Shown in pieces: positions 5,341-5,387 of a DNA stretch of 5,387 nt. The DNA is from Acetomicrobium sp. UBA3949 (GTDB lineage Bacteria > Synergistota > Synergistia > Synergistales > Acetomicrobiaceae): positions 1-5,387 of the forward strand of contig DGDP01000040.1 of NCBI GenBank assembly GCA_002385485.1, read 5' to 3'. Each line of letters starts with the position of its first letter. Position 1 is the stretch's first letter. A program made the translations under genes and the position numbers. The notes below the pieces were generated by a model that worked only from the letters and a program-made list of their open reading frames with translations, had not been told where the DNA came from and made no database searches.

Positions 5341-5387
5341 CTGTCTCTTATACACATCTTACGCTGCCGCCGAAGGGAGTAGAGTGG
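5341..5387. other. Illumina Nextera (Tn5 mosaic end) adapter sequence, not genomic
   Basis: Bases 5341-5359 read CTGTCTCTTATACACATCT, an exact copy of the 19-bp Tn5 mosaic end used in Nextera libraries. Bases 5360-5373 continue as the remainder of the Nextera read-1 adapter complement, with two mismatches (T for G at 5360, C for A at 5370), so 31 of 33 bases agree. The last 14 bases fit an 8-base index followed by a degraded start of the P5 sequence (GAGTGG against an expected GTGTAG). The increasing errors suit a low-quality read tail that was not trimmed before assembly. Nothing in this stretch should be annotated as biology. Confidence 0.97.

Noticed and set aside
5170..5355. 61-codon minus-strand ORF starting MYKRQ
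   Set aside because: Its start lies in adapter sequence, it overlaps the better-supported dppA tail in another frame, and its C-terminal half is the inverted-repeat region.
5341..5359. Tn5/IS50-type mosaic end suggesting a transposon terminus
   Set aside because: The bases beyond it are Nextera adapter, not transposon sequence. It is a library artefact.

Overview
The window is the end of a draft-assembly contig from a bacterium of moderate GC content. It carries a compact, minus-strand dipeptide/oligopeptide ABC transporter operon. Read in transcription order (right to left), it contains: the last ~29 codons of a family 5 substrate-binding protein (dppA-like, 5250-5340); a 330-bp non-coding gap; permeases dppB and dppC; ATPases dppD and dppF; an S66 (LD-carboxypeptidase/MccF-type) serine peptidase; and, after a 91-bp gap, the first 22 codons of what looks like serine hydroxymethyltransferase (glyA). 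The five complete genes are separated by only 8-30 bp and each has a Shine-Dalgarno match, so they are almost certainly co-transcribed.

The system would capture peptides outside the membrane (DppA), move them through the DppB/DppC channel and power this with the DppD/DppF ATPases. The S66 peptidase would plausibly trim imported murein-type or D-residue-containing peptides in the cytoplasm. The layout resembles the Bacillus subtilis dpp-ykf locus, where the S66 peptidase ykfA follows the transporter genes. No plus-strand gene is convincing. A peptide-using anaerobe, perhaps a Synergistota or Firmicutes member, would fit the gene content, but nothing in the sequence proves the taxonomy.

The right end is not genomic. 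From 5341 the sequence is the Nextera/Tn5 mosaic end followed by the rest of the Illumina adapter with a few errors. The usable sequence therefore stops at 5340, inside dppA. The long minus-strand frame there that begins MYKRQ is an artefact. The true dppA frame is a different one, and read through the adapter it would begin with the equally well-known artefact MCIRDS.

I found no previously undescribed system. The parts that merit a second look are the dppA-dppB gap, which holds a cluster of CACAACRTT half-sites able to form alternative hairpins and a GGTGCC/GGCACC inverted repeat; the adapter junction; and the S66 peptidase coupled to the transporter.
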